From Trichomonas tenax (Eukaryota > Parabasalia > Trichomonadida > Trichomonadidae), in NCBI GenBank assembly GCA_023091735.1, contig JALKBU010000002.1, positions 1 through 64,000 on the forward strand: 64,000 bases of DNA, written 5' to 3'. Every line of letters begins with the position of its first letter. Position 1 is the first letter of the stretch. The notes under the pieces were generated by a model. It was not told the origin of the DNA and searched no databases. It worked only from the letters and a program-made list of their open reading frames with translations. The position numbers and the translations under genes are program-made. Positions 21,514-30,987 of this stretch are shown here, one piece after another.

Positions 21514-22000
21514 TTTACATCTCTTATATCTTATAGCGAATGTTGATTCTTTTGTTTTTAATGTAAACTATAGATTTGGTTGTTTCTGAAACTGCCATAG
21601 CTGATTATCGGCGCTTTATAATCACATTTTTGTTGAATAGAAAATTTAAAGGTGATAACACTTCCCATTTTCCAAGAACTTGGGCTAATATTTAAAGTAT
21701 ATATCGCTATGAATTACTTTCAGACCTCGACTACCGCGTAATTTGTTCTTACGGAAGCCAAGAAAAAGAAGTTGAAATATTAATATAAAAATAGATATTT
21801 TTCTTTTTTTTCACTTTTCAAGCTTTTTTGATGGTTGGTTAATTTTTAAATTGCTACATTAACTTCATTTTTGATATAGGTTATTATAGGCAAAACTAAT
21901 TTTTTGAGGAAATTTCAAAATTTTTCTCTTACTATTGATAATTTTGATAATTTTTGTACGTTATTAAAATTGATAATGCGTTTTCTAATAGTTCTTCACT
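21514..22000. other. intergenic, nothing recognised
   Basis: AT-rich DNA with runs of T. No gene or clear repeat was found before copy R4 begins. Confidence 0.4.
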
Positions 22001-23270
22001 GATTTTGAGGGATAGCAGTGAAGATATTCCGCTCGTCATTGATGAACACGTGGTTTGCCGTTATAAAATTCACAACTTCTTCGATATTCTCGCAATTTCA
22101 TCATTATCAAGGCACTAACAGTCACAAGCCATTGGATACGAAGCTATTCTTCGTATCCAATGGCTTGTGACTGTTGGTGCCATCGAAATTCGCTCAGAGC
22201 GTTCTGATTCAATTTGATTTTACAATTCAACATTTTCTACGGATCTCTGAGGTTGCTAAGACATATGATGGCCTAGCAATCTCAGAGACTCGTAAAAAAT
22301 GCTATGAATCGAAATATTTCATTCATCAATTTACATTACTTGCTTTAGCTGTCTAATAGTATGACAAACAGATAGCTTGTGAGCATATGTTTGTCATGCT
22401 ATTAGACAGCTAAAGCGATTTAAGGTTTATAATTACCTGTTAATAAAAATCGTCAACAATGATCAATTTCTGGCACAAATTCACCATATATTCGATGTTC
22501 TGGAGAGCTTGTACTAGAAATTGATCATCTTTGATGATATTTATTAATTTTGGACAAATTACCTACATCAGGCACAAGCAAACACGAAAATTACATCTAC
22601 AGTGCCGAGATATTCGAGGCATACCCGACATAATGAAGTATAGCGATTAATTATAATTCTAGATCGAACATGTTTGACAATTGACCTGCTTCTTGTCCAT
22701 TTCCTCCAATGCAGACATGCAGATGGCGATATGTAGAAAAAACATATCAATTGTAAAAGATAGTTGATTTTGCAAATAAGAAAATTAAATAAAAGTCATT
22801 GACTTTGCAATGATTTTATTGTATGGGATAATTATAATATTAATATATGCAAAATAAATACGATTTAAAATGAGAAACTGTTTTGACACTTTTCTTTACA
22901 ATACCAAATTATATATAAAAAATAAATATCATCAATTATAACATAAATTTATGAGAGGAAAAAAGATTTGAGGATAAATAAACATTGAGAGTAATGTTAA
23001 AAATAAAAATAAATAAAAGAATACTATAGTACATGATTCAAAAGATGTTTTTATTATGTTTTAAAGTAGAAATAAAGTGATCTTTAACTTTTGAACATAT
23101 TACTAGAAAATATACAAATATCATAATGACACAATGATTTAGTAAATAACTTTTGAATGCTCTGAAAAAATTCTCTGAAATATTGAATGACTTAAAACAA
23201 TAATATAATGCATTAATAAAATGCAATATAAATAACACATTTCGCAATTGCTCTCTCAATATATTCTATG
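22001..23270 (+). repeat. multi-hairpin repeat, copy R4
   Basis: The cleanest hairpin set. At 22111-22181 two 32-base arms (GGCACTAACAGTCACAAG.. and ..CTTGTGACTGTTGGTGCC) face a 7-base loop with one mismatch. At 22247-22281 the GAGGTTGCTAAG hairpin is diverged. At 22342-22416 29-base arms (GCTTTAGCTGTCTAATAG..) have one mismatch. Near 22450-22530 lies the GATCAATTTCT hairpin. The tail to 23270 is AT-rich and matches R3. The first hairpin differs almost completely in sequence from R1/R3 at the same position but keeps the pairing. Confidence 0.8.
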
Positions 23271-23924
23271 AGTCAGATTATTGTATAGTTTACACAAAAT
23301 TCAAACATATTTATAATGATATAATAAGCATATTTATATTGCAGCGGTTTGCCTTTCAAAATCTGAAAAAGCTCAGAAATACAATATGTGTTATTTGAAG
23401 TAAAGATATAATATACAACAATATATTTTCGAACTATAAAACTGTCACTTTTTGCACTTTTTTCCTTCTTTTGCATTTTCAGGCACTTCTGATTGATATA
23501 TTCGAAACCCGACGATACAATATATTACATTATACACTACCGAATATATCCCTACAATAACTAACCATAATATCCACTTTTTATTTTCATTATATTTATC
23601 TTGCTTAATATGTACTTTTTATAAGTTTATTAACATTTACCCCATGATACGAATATGAATATACAATAAAAATATTTTTCTAACTTTAATCATGATATGT
23701 GTCAAAAAAATATTTTGTACGTCATTTATTATCTTTTACACGTCAATTTGTCAAAAATATTAAATGCTTTATATTTGAACATAACAATGACTCTAATATG
23801 TTGTATATTATGATTTTACAAGTAATATTTATTAGCTTTATATATAAATATTAATCTTATTACTAACTTCAGCCTCTGATTGCATGCACTTTATGCTCCC
23901 AGAAGAGGCGATTTTTATTGCCCC
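23271..23924. other. AT-rich intergenic, nothing recognised
   Basis: Very AT-rich DNA with no supported gene on either strand. Confidence 0.4.
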
Positions 23925-24187
23925 TTAATATCTTGCCATAAGAATGGCTGCGCATGAAGGACCTAAGGTTGATGCACAGCACTCAGTTACAGCATCTACC
24001 AGCTCGTGTGAATTTTCGACATAAGATATTTTTTGGGCGAAAATACAGCTCAATTCCATGCTATTTTGGCATGAGTGCTCTAACATTAAACACTCTTTAT
24101 ACTCGTGAGGCTTTGGGTTAACACAGGGCTTCCTTCCCCCGCAGACTTGAAGCTTTTGCTTAAGGCGCCGATCACGTTTTGAAGATA
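23925..24187 (-). pseudogene. Cys-rich protein C-terminal remnant
   Basis: On the minus strand an open frame without a usable start runs from the adjacent MITE to a TAA at 23925. It encodes about 87 residues with eight Cys: VCGGRKPCVNPKPHEY, CLMLEHSCQNSMELSC and TECCASTLGPSCAAILMARY. GC content and composition are coding-like and unlike the flanks. The MITE at 24188 sits exactly where the 5' part should continue. I do not recognise the family; it is most likely the tail of a gene cut by insertion. Confidence 0.45.
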
Positions 24188-24347
24188 TAGTGCCCGCAAA
24201 AACTAAAGTCCAAAAAATAACTTTTTCTGAAGTTTACACTGAATAAAAGTATGAAGAAAAAATAATAAAGGTTTTTGGTTTACAAAGGTCTCAAAATTGA
24301 GAGCAAGTGGACTTTAGTTTTTGCGGGCACTATATCTTCGATATTTA
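24188..24347. mobile_element. MITE with perfect 32-base terminal inverted repeats
   Basis: About 160 bases whose ends are exact reverse complements: GAAGATATAGTGCCCGC.. on the left and ..GCGGGCACTATATCTTC on the right. The interior has no coding capacity. The end TA-TAGTGCCCGC suggests a TA target duplication, as in Tc1/mariner-derived MITEs; the family is inferred. Confidence 0.7.
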
Positions 24348-24654
24348 TGAGCATAACAGCGTTAATATAAAGCATTAAGTGTACATAATCTATATTTCAG
24401 GTAAAACTTATGAATTACCGGTTGATTAATGTAACAATCAAAGTTTCGACTGAAAAATTATCATAAATCTACCAGTAAACGTGTCCATTGTAACGAGGAG
24501 CTAAGGGCTAAGCAAAATACAAACTCAATAATGTTCAATTCAAGTTTTATATGGACATTCACAATTTTTCTGTCATTTTTCTTTGTATCTCAAAATAAAT
24601 TGAAAAATATAGCTTAACACAGCCTATGCGATTAATATGAAGCGTCAAACAAAC
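24348..24654. other. intergenic, nothing recognised
   Basis: No gene seen. The stretch separates the MITE from the palindrome. Confidence 0.4.
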
Positions 24655-24692
24655 CTCACTTTACATGTCAAATTTGACATGTAAAGTGAGGT
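24655..24692. repeat. 38-base perfect palindrome of two CATG motifs
   Basis: CCTCACTTTACATGTCAAA followed by its exact reverse complement, with no spacer. Each half contains the recurrent TTTACATGTCA motif. It could extrude as a cruciform or bind a dimeric factor. Confidence 0.8.
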
Positions 24693-24777
24693 TTTAAAAT
24701 TAGAGGGGTAGGGGCTCAATAATAAAAAGTGACAAATATGATTTTGCCTTTTTCCTACAAGAGCGAAGTCAAGAGAG

Positions 24778-25347
24778 ACAGCATGAGGATGGGTCCCCAT
24801 GGTGTCTTTGAGATAGTTGCAGCTAGTTTTTGCTACTCCAGGACGAAATCGGAATTTCAATAATTTAGCTGATTTCGTCCTGGACATGTTTGTAGACATT
24901 CTTTGCACCAAACCAGACCTGATGTTAGCATTTCAGGTGTGTTCTGGTGCAAAGGATGCGTACAAACTTTATTTTTTAAAATAATTGCAAAAATTAATAT
25001 CCTATTAAAATCACATAAATGATGACCTTGCTTAATGAAAATGACATATATTTGGTTATAATTCATTTTTATTCAATATTTTTTATTTCAAATATCACTT
25101 TCAAAATCTCTTTGTAAGAAAATTTAATATAATAAATATAACCGAAAACATGTATGCTTTAAATACACATTATCTCCTCACTTCACAAACAACTTTTGAA
25201 AATTGATACAAATATTCAAACTTTGATCAAACTTTCTTCATAGATAGCTAAATTAATGAAATTCCGATTTCATCCTGGAGTAGCAAAAACTAGCGGCGAT
25301 TGTCTCAAAGACATCATGGGGATCAATCCTCATGCTGTTTTTAAGAT
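24778..25347. repeat. inverted pair of coding-like fragments with inner hairpin
   Basis: 24778-24862 recurs as the reverse complement at 25262-25347, with several substitutions. Both can be read as the same peptide (FRFRPGVAKTS..LKD.MG..PHAV: the left copy on the minus strand, the right on the plus strand). Between them, 24889-24965 forms a further hairpin (GTTTG..CTTTGCACCA opposite TGGTGCAAAG..ACAAAC). I do not recognise the protein. The arrangement upstream of the amylase gene could yield a hairpin transcript. Confidence 0.55.
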
Positions 25348-25567
25348 AGTCGCAATTATTTTTTCATGAAGTCATTTTTGGAGTCACGCCCTTTTTATTA
25401 TATGTCAGATTCATCCATCAAATTTGACATGCAAAATGCCACTTTTCGTTTGACGGAATATTATACGCAACAGTCTATGCGATTAATATTCAGTTCAAAA
25501 TCATCTTGGCCAAAGTTGAGAGAGAAAAATTCCGGTAGCGAATTGAACAATGAATTCATTTTTATAG

Positions 25568-27016
25568 ATGCTCGCAGTAATACTCGGCGCATATTTTGCA
25601 CGCTGTGATGACTTCAACAACATGAGGATCTACCAGGTCATGGTTTCAGCTTTCCAGGACGGAGATCCAAACAGAGGATACGGTACAGGATATGGTCCAT
25701 CATCTCACAGAGGTGATTTGAGAGGTATCATCAACGCACTCGACTACATTAAGGGCCTTGGCATGAACGCTCTTTGGATGACTCCAATCTTCGATTCAAC
25801 TGATGGCTCTGGTGGTCCAAACTTACAATCTACTGGCTACTTCTGCACAAACTATTTCAAAGTTGATCCAAAATTCGGTGATGAGGCAACATTACAGGAA
25901 TTAATCGACAAGTGCCACGCTAAGGGTATGTACGTCTTCCTTGATGGTGTTTTTGGTCACCATGGTGGTATTAAGTATGGTTCTCCAACAGGAAAGTGGC
26001 CACAAGGCGGCTCAGATCCAGTTGCTTATCCAGGATCTCTTGAGTTTTACAAGGAAGTTGCCAAGTACTGGATTGATAAGTTTGGTATCGATGGCTGGCG
26101 TTTGGATCAGTGCTATCAGATGTATCAGAACAACTACAACTATCTCAAGGAAATTAGAATCGCTGTTGAAGAAGCTTGTGCAGCAAGAAAGCAGCGCGGT
26201 GAGAAGTGGGGAACATTGGGTTACATCGTCGGTGAAAACTGGAACAGCGCAGAAGATATTCAAAGAAGAACTTATAGTGGCGATGGAATTAGATCAGCAT
26301 TTGATTTCCCATCTCGCTATAACCTCGTTCAGACAATAGCTCAGGAAGAAAGTGGTAAAGGTGGTTTATCTGTCACAAATCTCGAGTATGTATTCAAGAC
26401 AACATCAGAGAAAGGCTACTATGGCCAAGTATATCCAAACTTATTCGTTTCTAACCATGATGTCTGGCGCTTTGGAAATCTCATCCGCAACAAATACGGA
26501 TATGGTCGTTCTAGTGCTGACTACTGGAAGAGACACAAGCTCGCTATGACAGTTTTTGCTTCATACACTGGTCCAATCACTCTTTATTACGGTGATGAGT
26601 ACGGTGATATGGCAGATTGCTGGAATGGCAATTATGGCAGCTGCGGTTCGACAACAGCTGGTGATAACGTTGCTAGAACAGATGGCAGAATCACAGGATT
26701 CAACAGCAATGAACAAGATCTCCATGATTTCGTAGCTAAGGCTATGTGGGCTCGTGCAGAGAACCCAGCCTTATGGCGTGGAACTTCATCTTTCACATAC
26801 AAAGATGGAATGATGCTTAACTGCAAGTACGACCAGCAGACAAACAACAAAGTGGTCATGATCGTCAATGTAGGTACATCTGGAACATCAACTAACTACA
26901 ATGTTGGTGGCTCTAAGATGACAGATTTAATTACCGGTCGTGTTATTAATGGAAATAACGGAAACTACTACATCCAGATGGATGCTTTATCATCGGGTAT
27001 ATTCAAAGTTGAGTAA
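25568..27016 (+). CDS. secreted GH13 alpha-amylase
   Basis: A 482-residue glycoside hydrolase of family 13 that cuts alpha-1,4-glucan (starch, glycogen). A short hydrophobic N-terminus (MLAVILGAYFARC) fits a signal peptide. The barrel motifs are clear: region I LDGVFGHHG; region II GIDGWRLDQCYQ with the nucleophile Asp180; region III YIVGENWN with the acid/base Glu223; and region IV LFVSNHDVWRFG with the stabiliser Asp298. The C-terminal 90 residues form the usual beta-sandwich. It probably digests host or vacuolar glycogen outside the cell or in vacuoles. An ATTCATTTTTATAG box lies immediately before the ATG. A few upstream codons in another frame are not part of it. Confidence 0.9.
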   Translation: MLAVILGAYFARCDDFNNMRIYQVMVSAFQDGDPNRGYGTGYGPSSHRGDLRGIINALDYIKGLGMNALWMTPIFDSTDGSGGPNLQSTGYFCTNYFKVDPKFGDEATLQELIDKCHAKGMYVFLDGVFGHHGGIKYGSPTGKWPQGGSDPVAYPGSLEFYKEVAKYWIDKFGIDGWRLDQCYQMYQNNYNYLKEIRIAVEEACAARKQRGEKWGTLGYIVGENWNSAEDIQRRTYSGDGIRSAFDFPSRYNLVQTIAQEESGKGGLSVTNLEYVFKTTSEKGYYGQVYPNLFVSNHDVWRFGNLIRNKYGYGRSSADYWKRHKLAMTVFASYTGPITLYYGDEYGDMADCWNGNYGSCGSTTAGDNVARTDGRITGFNSNEQDLHDFVAKAMWARAENPALWRGTSSFTYKDGMMLNCKYDQQTNNKVVMIVNVGTSGTSTNYNVGGSKMTDLITGRVINGNNGNYYIQMDALSSGIFKVE

Positions 27017-28607
27017 ATTCTTTTTTCACCTTTCTTTCATACACAAATTACTTTTCATTTTCGATTCTAAAGTCTAAATTACAGTGCATTCTATTTCTTA
27101 AAGATAGAGAATCTATGCTAAGAAATGTGATCAGGCGTGATTAGATAATTGAGGATGGATAATTTTGATAAAGATTTCTTTTGAGCTTATTGATGTGAAC
27201 AGAAGTTAATTTCGAAAATTATCAAACAGTATCTGCAGGAGTTTGCAGAGTCAATACAATCGAAATATTATTGATGAAAGAAATCATTAATTGCCTTTTG
27301 ACATGTAAAAAATTGAGTCTAGGACAAAAGTGAACATCAAAAAGTAACACAGAACCTTAAAGTCACTTTTCATGAATAAATTGTCACTTTTTTGCGTGGG
27401 CAAATTGTCACCTTTATAAAAAGTGTTATAAATATCTTTGTAGTCTAAACAATACTGACATTTATAGATTGAAACTCCACGCTGAGTATGAAGACCATAA
27501 ACGTAGTTCATTGCAAGTTTTTATTGCACTCCAAACATAAGTAAACCAAGAAACTCGGTCGAAATTATCCCTTCTTGTATGGTGAAAATGAATTATAAAC
27601 AAATAATTTGAAGAAAAAAAAATAAACATTTAGTAAAAAACGGATTTTACAAAGAATATAAGGATCAAATCGAGAATCTAAATAATATAAATCAATATAT
27701 AAAATGAAAGTAACATGAAAACATTATTTAATTCATGATTCAAGAACAATTAATAATTATGAGAATAAGTAATAATATGAAAATAATCTTGTAATGAAAA
27801 AGGTATCTGTGGAAAAATAAAAAATAGAAAAAAAAAAAAATAATAATATATTAATATCAAAAGTGAAAATGTAATGTGTATTAAAAATTGAATCAATAAG
27901 TGGGTTCTTGCTAGGGCCTGGTTTGGCCACTCGAGGGCTTTGGAAGTCTCAGGCCGACCTCGCCATGCATCCAATCATGCTTCTGTTGAATAGGCATCTG
28001 GATGCATCTCTGCTAGATCACCAGGTCATCCTTCACTATGAGGCCACAACTACTCATAATGAAGTCTTCTTTGGCTTCCAACATTGAGTTCAATCCATTT
28101 CAACATATTGACACTTTTCCATTTTTCCCGCGCAAACACGTCACTTTCCTTTATTTTGACATCCTGACTTTACATGTCAAAATAAGTTACGTGTCAGAAA
28201 AGCACGTTGTTCTATTTTGTCCCAGTCCCGTAAAAAATTTCTGACAAATCAAACAAATTTCAAATCTTTGATTTTCCGACCAAAATAGTTGAATTAGAAT
28301 AAGAGAATCAATTCATAGCATCTATATTGAATGCGTTGTCATTTGGGAATGGTTAGAATCAAATCAAACAGTGACAAAAAGCGACAAATTAACCACCATT
28401 TTTTTAACGTCTTTGAGAATGAAAAATCAAACAAAAGTGAGGTCTAAAATGGCCTATTTCAATTTTCCTTTTAGAAGTGATGTATATAGATCACATTCAA
28501 CAGAATTATCACATTTTTGAAATGAAAATCATCTGACTTCTGATGAAAATCAAGATTTGTCCAAATTCTTTGTCAGTTTTCATTCAATTATTTTTATATT
28601 CATCACC
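27017..28607. promoter_or_regulatory. long intergenic with AAAGTGAC cluster and CATG motifs
   Basis: This 1.6-kb space holds GACATGTAAA (27300) and a dense set of GTCAC/GTGAC motifs at 27328-27425 (AAAAGTGA, GTCACTTTTC, TTGTCACTTTTTTG, TTGTCACCTTT). TTTACATGTCAAAATAAG lies at about 28153 and two GTGACAAA/GCGACAAA copies near 28370. A GC-richer island (27897-28060) includes CTCGAGTGGCC but no intact gene. The role is inferred. Confidence 0.35.
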
Positions 28608-28620
28608 TCATTTCTCATTA
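28608..28620 (+). promoter_or_regulatory. initiator-like element TCATTTCTCATTA
   Basis: It lies 26 bases before the start codon of the WH1 gene and matches the extended initiator consensus TCAYTWYTCATTA known from Trichomonas vaginalis, where the A of TCA is the transcription start. Confidence 0.6.
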
Positions 28621-28645
28621 TATATAGATTAGACAATGCAAATAA

Positions 28646-30232
28646 ATGTCTGTGTCCAAATTTGAGACACCTTTAAAATCAACATTTTTAATGCCGAAAG
28701 TTGGTTTTGTCCCCGAAGATATGCTGTGGAAGATTGCCTCGAGCAACACGCAGTTCAATCTTATCTTCGCGACTGTGGGCCAGATTTGCATCGCATTCCC
28801 AGATCCTTCGACATGGACCAAAAAATTCGAAGGAGTTTTGACATTAGACTACGATAATTCACAAAATACATATATCAACCTTTACGATTTTAATTCCGGA
28901 AAACTTCTTTTCTCACATGAACTTTATTATGATTTCAAGAGTTCGTTCAAGAACGCTTCCAAGGACTTCTATTACTTCGCTTCCGATGTCTGCATGATGG
29001 GCATCCAGTTCCTTAACGAAAATCACGCCAAAGACTTTTATAAGCAGGTAAAGACTGTCTCTAAGAAGAAGAAATCCGGATTCTCATTCTTCCACCACAA
29101 GGATGACGATGATGGCATGATTATTTCTGACGTTAAGGGTGTTGACTACGTCAGTGGTGCCAAGCAGTCCGAATCAGGCGGAAACTTCCAAATCACAGGA
29201 AACGGCGTACAGTTGGACCAGGTCCTCGCAGAAATGGGATATACGAAGGAAGACATGAGCAACAAGCAGATTCAGCAACAGATAATTGCAAGAGTACAGC
29301 AACTTACGAACAAGCAACTCAACGGTGCAAGGGCTGAGAACCCGCCTGCATCACCGAAATCGAGTTCATCTGGTGCCCCACCCCCACCACCGTCGGGCGG
29401 CGTTGGCGCACCACCTCCACCTCCTCCACCACCCGCTGGCGCGTTCGCACCACCCCCACCCCCACCAGCGGCCAAAGGCAAGAAAGGAAAGAGCTCTGGT
29501 GGTGGCGGTGGCGTAGTTAAGCCAACAGATAACGCGCTTCAGGACATGATTAAGTTCAGAAAGAAGAATGCTACTAAGGTTAAGCCTCCAGAGCCGAAGC
29601 TCTACTTCCAGGCTGGTGGCGGTGCTGCTGCTGATTCCGGCGTTGGCGCAGGCCCAGCAATGGGTGGTGGCAGCGGTGGCTCTGCTGCTCCTGCTTCTGC
29701 CTCATTCGGTGGTGGTGCAGCTTCTAATCCAGCTGCTGCTGCCGCAGCTATAATGGCCAAGAGAAGGGCAGCTGCAGCAGGCGGCGGTGGCGCTCCTGCA
29801 GCAGCACCACCTCCAAGAGCAGCTCCAGTTTCAGCAGCTCCTCCACCAAGGGCTCCACCATCTCCTGCTCCAAAACCGGCTCCAGCTCTACCAAAGTCAG
29901 CACCAGCAAAGGCTGCTCCACCCCCACCACCTACAGAGGGCGTATTTGCTCCACCACCACCTCCTCCACCATCCAAGGGCAAGTCCTCGGGCGGCGGTGG
30001 CATGCCTGTCAAGCCAACAGATAACGCGCTTCAGGACATGATCAAATTCAGAAAGAAGAACGCTACCAAGGTCAAACCACCAGAGCCAAAGCTTTACTTC
30101 CAAGCCGGCGGTGGTGGTGGCGGTGCTGCTGCTCCTATGGGAGGTGGCGGCGGTGGCGCTCCAATGGGAGGCGGTGGTGATATGCAGTCTGAGCTCGCCG
30201 CTAAGCTTGCCTCAAGGAGAAACAGAATGTAA
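28646..30232 (+). CDS. WH1/polyproline actin regulator (WASP or Ena/VASP type)
   Basis: A 528-residue protein. Residues 10-125 form a WH1/EVH1-like domain (FEGVLTLDYDNSQNTYINLYDF, then FYYFASDVCMMGIQFLNENHAKDFYKQV). Polyproline tracts near 240-275 and 395-445 would bind profilin or SH3 domains. A module containing DNALQDMIKFRKKNATKVK and PPEPKLYFQAG occurs twice, at about 290 and 455, and resembles a WH2 actin-binding helix. The C-terminus (QSELAAKLASRRNRM) is basic and helical. There is no CRIB motif and no acidic Arp2/3-binding tail, so it is not a canonical WASP. It likely promotes actin assembly under the membrane. The start is preceded by the initiator-like box at 28608. Confidence 0.75.
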   Translation: MSVSKFETPLKSTFLMPKVGFVPEDMLWKIASSNTQFNLIFATVGQICIAFPDPSTWTKKFEGVLTLDYDNSQNTYINLYDFNSGKLLFSHELYYDFKSSFKNASKDFYYFASDVCMMGIQFLNENHAKDFYKQVKTVSKKKKSGFSFFHHKDDDDGMIISDVKGVDYVSGAKQSESGGNFQITGNGVQLDQVLAEMGYTKEDMSNKQIQQQIIARVQQLTNKQLNGARAENPPASPKSSSSGAPPPPPSGGVGAPPPPPPPPAGAFAPPPPPPAAKGKKGKSSGGGGGVVKPTDNALQDMIKFRKKNATKVKPPEPKLYFQAGGGAAADSGVGAGPAMGGGSGGSAAPASASFGGGAASNPAAAAAAIMAKRRAAAAGGGGAPAAAPPPRAAPVSAAPPPRAPPSPAPKPAPALPKSAPAKAAPPPPPTEGVFAPPPPPPPSKGKSSGGGGMPVKPTDNALQDMIKFRKKNATKVKPPEPKLYFQAGGGGGGAAAPMGGGGGGAPMGGGGDMQSELAAKLASRRNRM

Positions 30233-30306
30233 ATTGCGGCTTTACGGACCTTAGCCACTAAAGTTATTTCACCAATTTTATCTTTTTTTTTTTTCAAATT
30301 TCGATC

Positions 30307-30657
30307 AATTTAAGGGCCCGCTCCGGCCAAATAAGGATCTATCGTCGCGATATATAAATTTTATTTTTGCTTTAGAAGCAAACTCATGTTTAATACGCAA
30401 ATATTTATCATAATCTCGAATTTTTTTGTAGTATTCCGGAGATCATCTTGAAATGTGGTAAGCTAATGAACAGGAAGAAAAACCTTAACGAAGGAAAGAT
30501 TAGAATGTGTATGGAGATATCATATGCAAAATTACACATTTCTTTATCGATTTAGATATTGCACAAAATATTAATATATATTCTGGGAAAAACGATTATC
30601 CATATCGTCCTCTCAAAAATTGATAGGATTTTTGGCCGCGGAGCGGACCCTTAAATC
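30307..30657. mobile_element. MITE with TTAA-flanked inverted termini
   Basis: The left end ATTTAAGGGCCCGCTCCG..GCCAAA mirrors the right end TTTGGCCGCGGAGCGGACCCTTAAAT over about 25-30 bases. TTAA immediately outside GGG/CCC at both sides would be the target duplication, as for piggyBac-like elements; that assignment is inference. The interior (about 290 bases) is AT-rich and non-coding. Confidence 0.65.
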
Positions 30658-30987
30658 ATAATTATAATATTTAACAAATATGAATGATTTTAGTTTAAAA
30701 TTAGATTCTATTTACGAATGATTCCACTTTTTACAATACATTATTTTCAACAAAATTAAAGAATATCTCCAGAAAATGAATGATTTAACATCATATTGTG
30801 AATGCTTTTGTGCTAAATTGCTTAGGTTGAAGCCGTTTGTCAAGTGTTTAATGGTTTAATTCTTCGATGATTTTGAGATTTTGATAAATAACTACAAAAC
30901 TGAGCACACATCACAAACAGACTAAAATTAGGCATAAATAGTATTTAACAATATTAAAACAAATAGAAACTCTATAGAACAAAACAA
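30658..30987. other. intergenic, nothing recognised
   Basis: AT-rich spacer downstream of the MITE and of the convergent CDC25 gene. Confidence 0.4.

Noticed and set aside
27897..28060. GC-richer island with CTCGAGTGGCC, similar to part of the Tc1/mariner tail at 735-1062
   Set aside because: The match covers only about a dozen bases and no further transposase peptide could be read; too weak to annotate.
29272..30297. Several open frames overlapping the WH1 gene
   Set aside because: They are reverse or shifted readings of GC-rich Pro/Gly repeats in the real gene.
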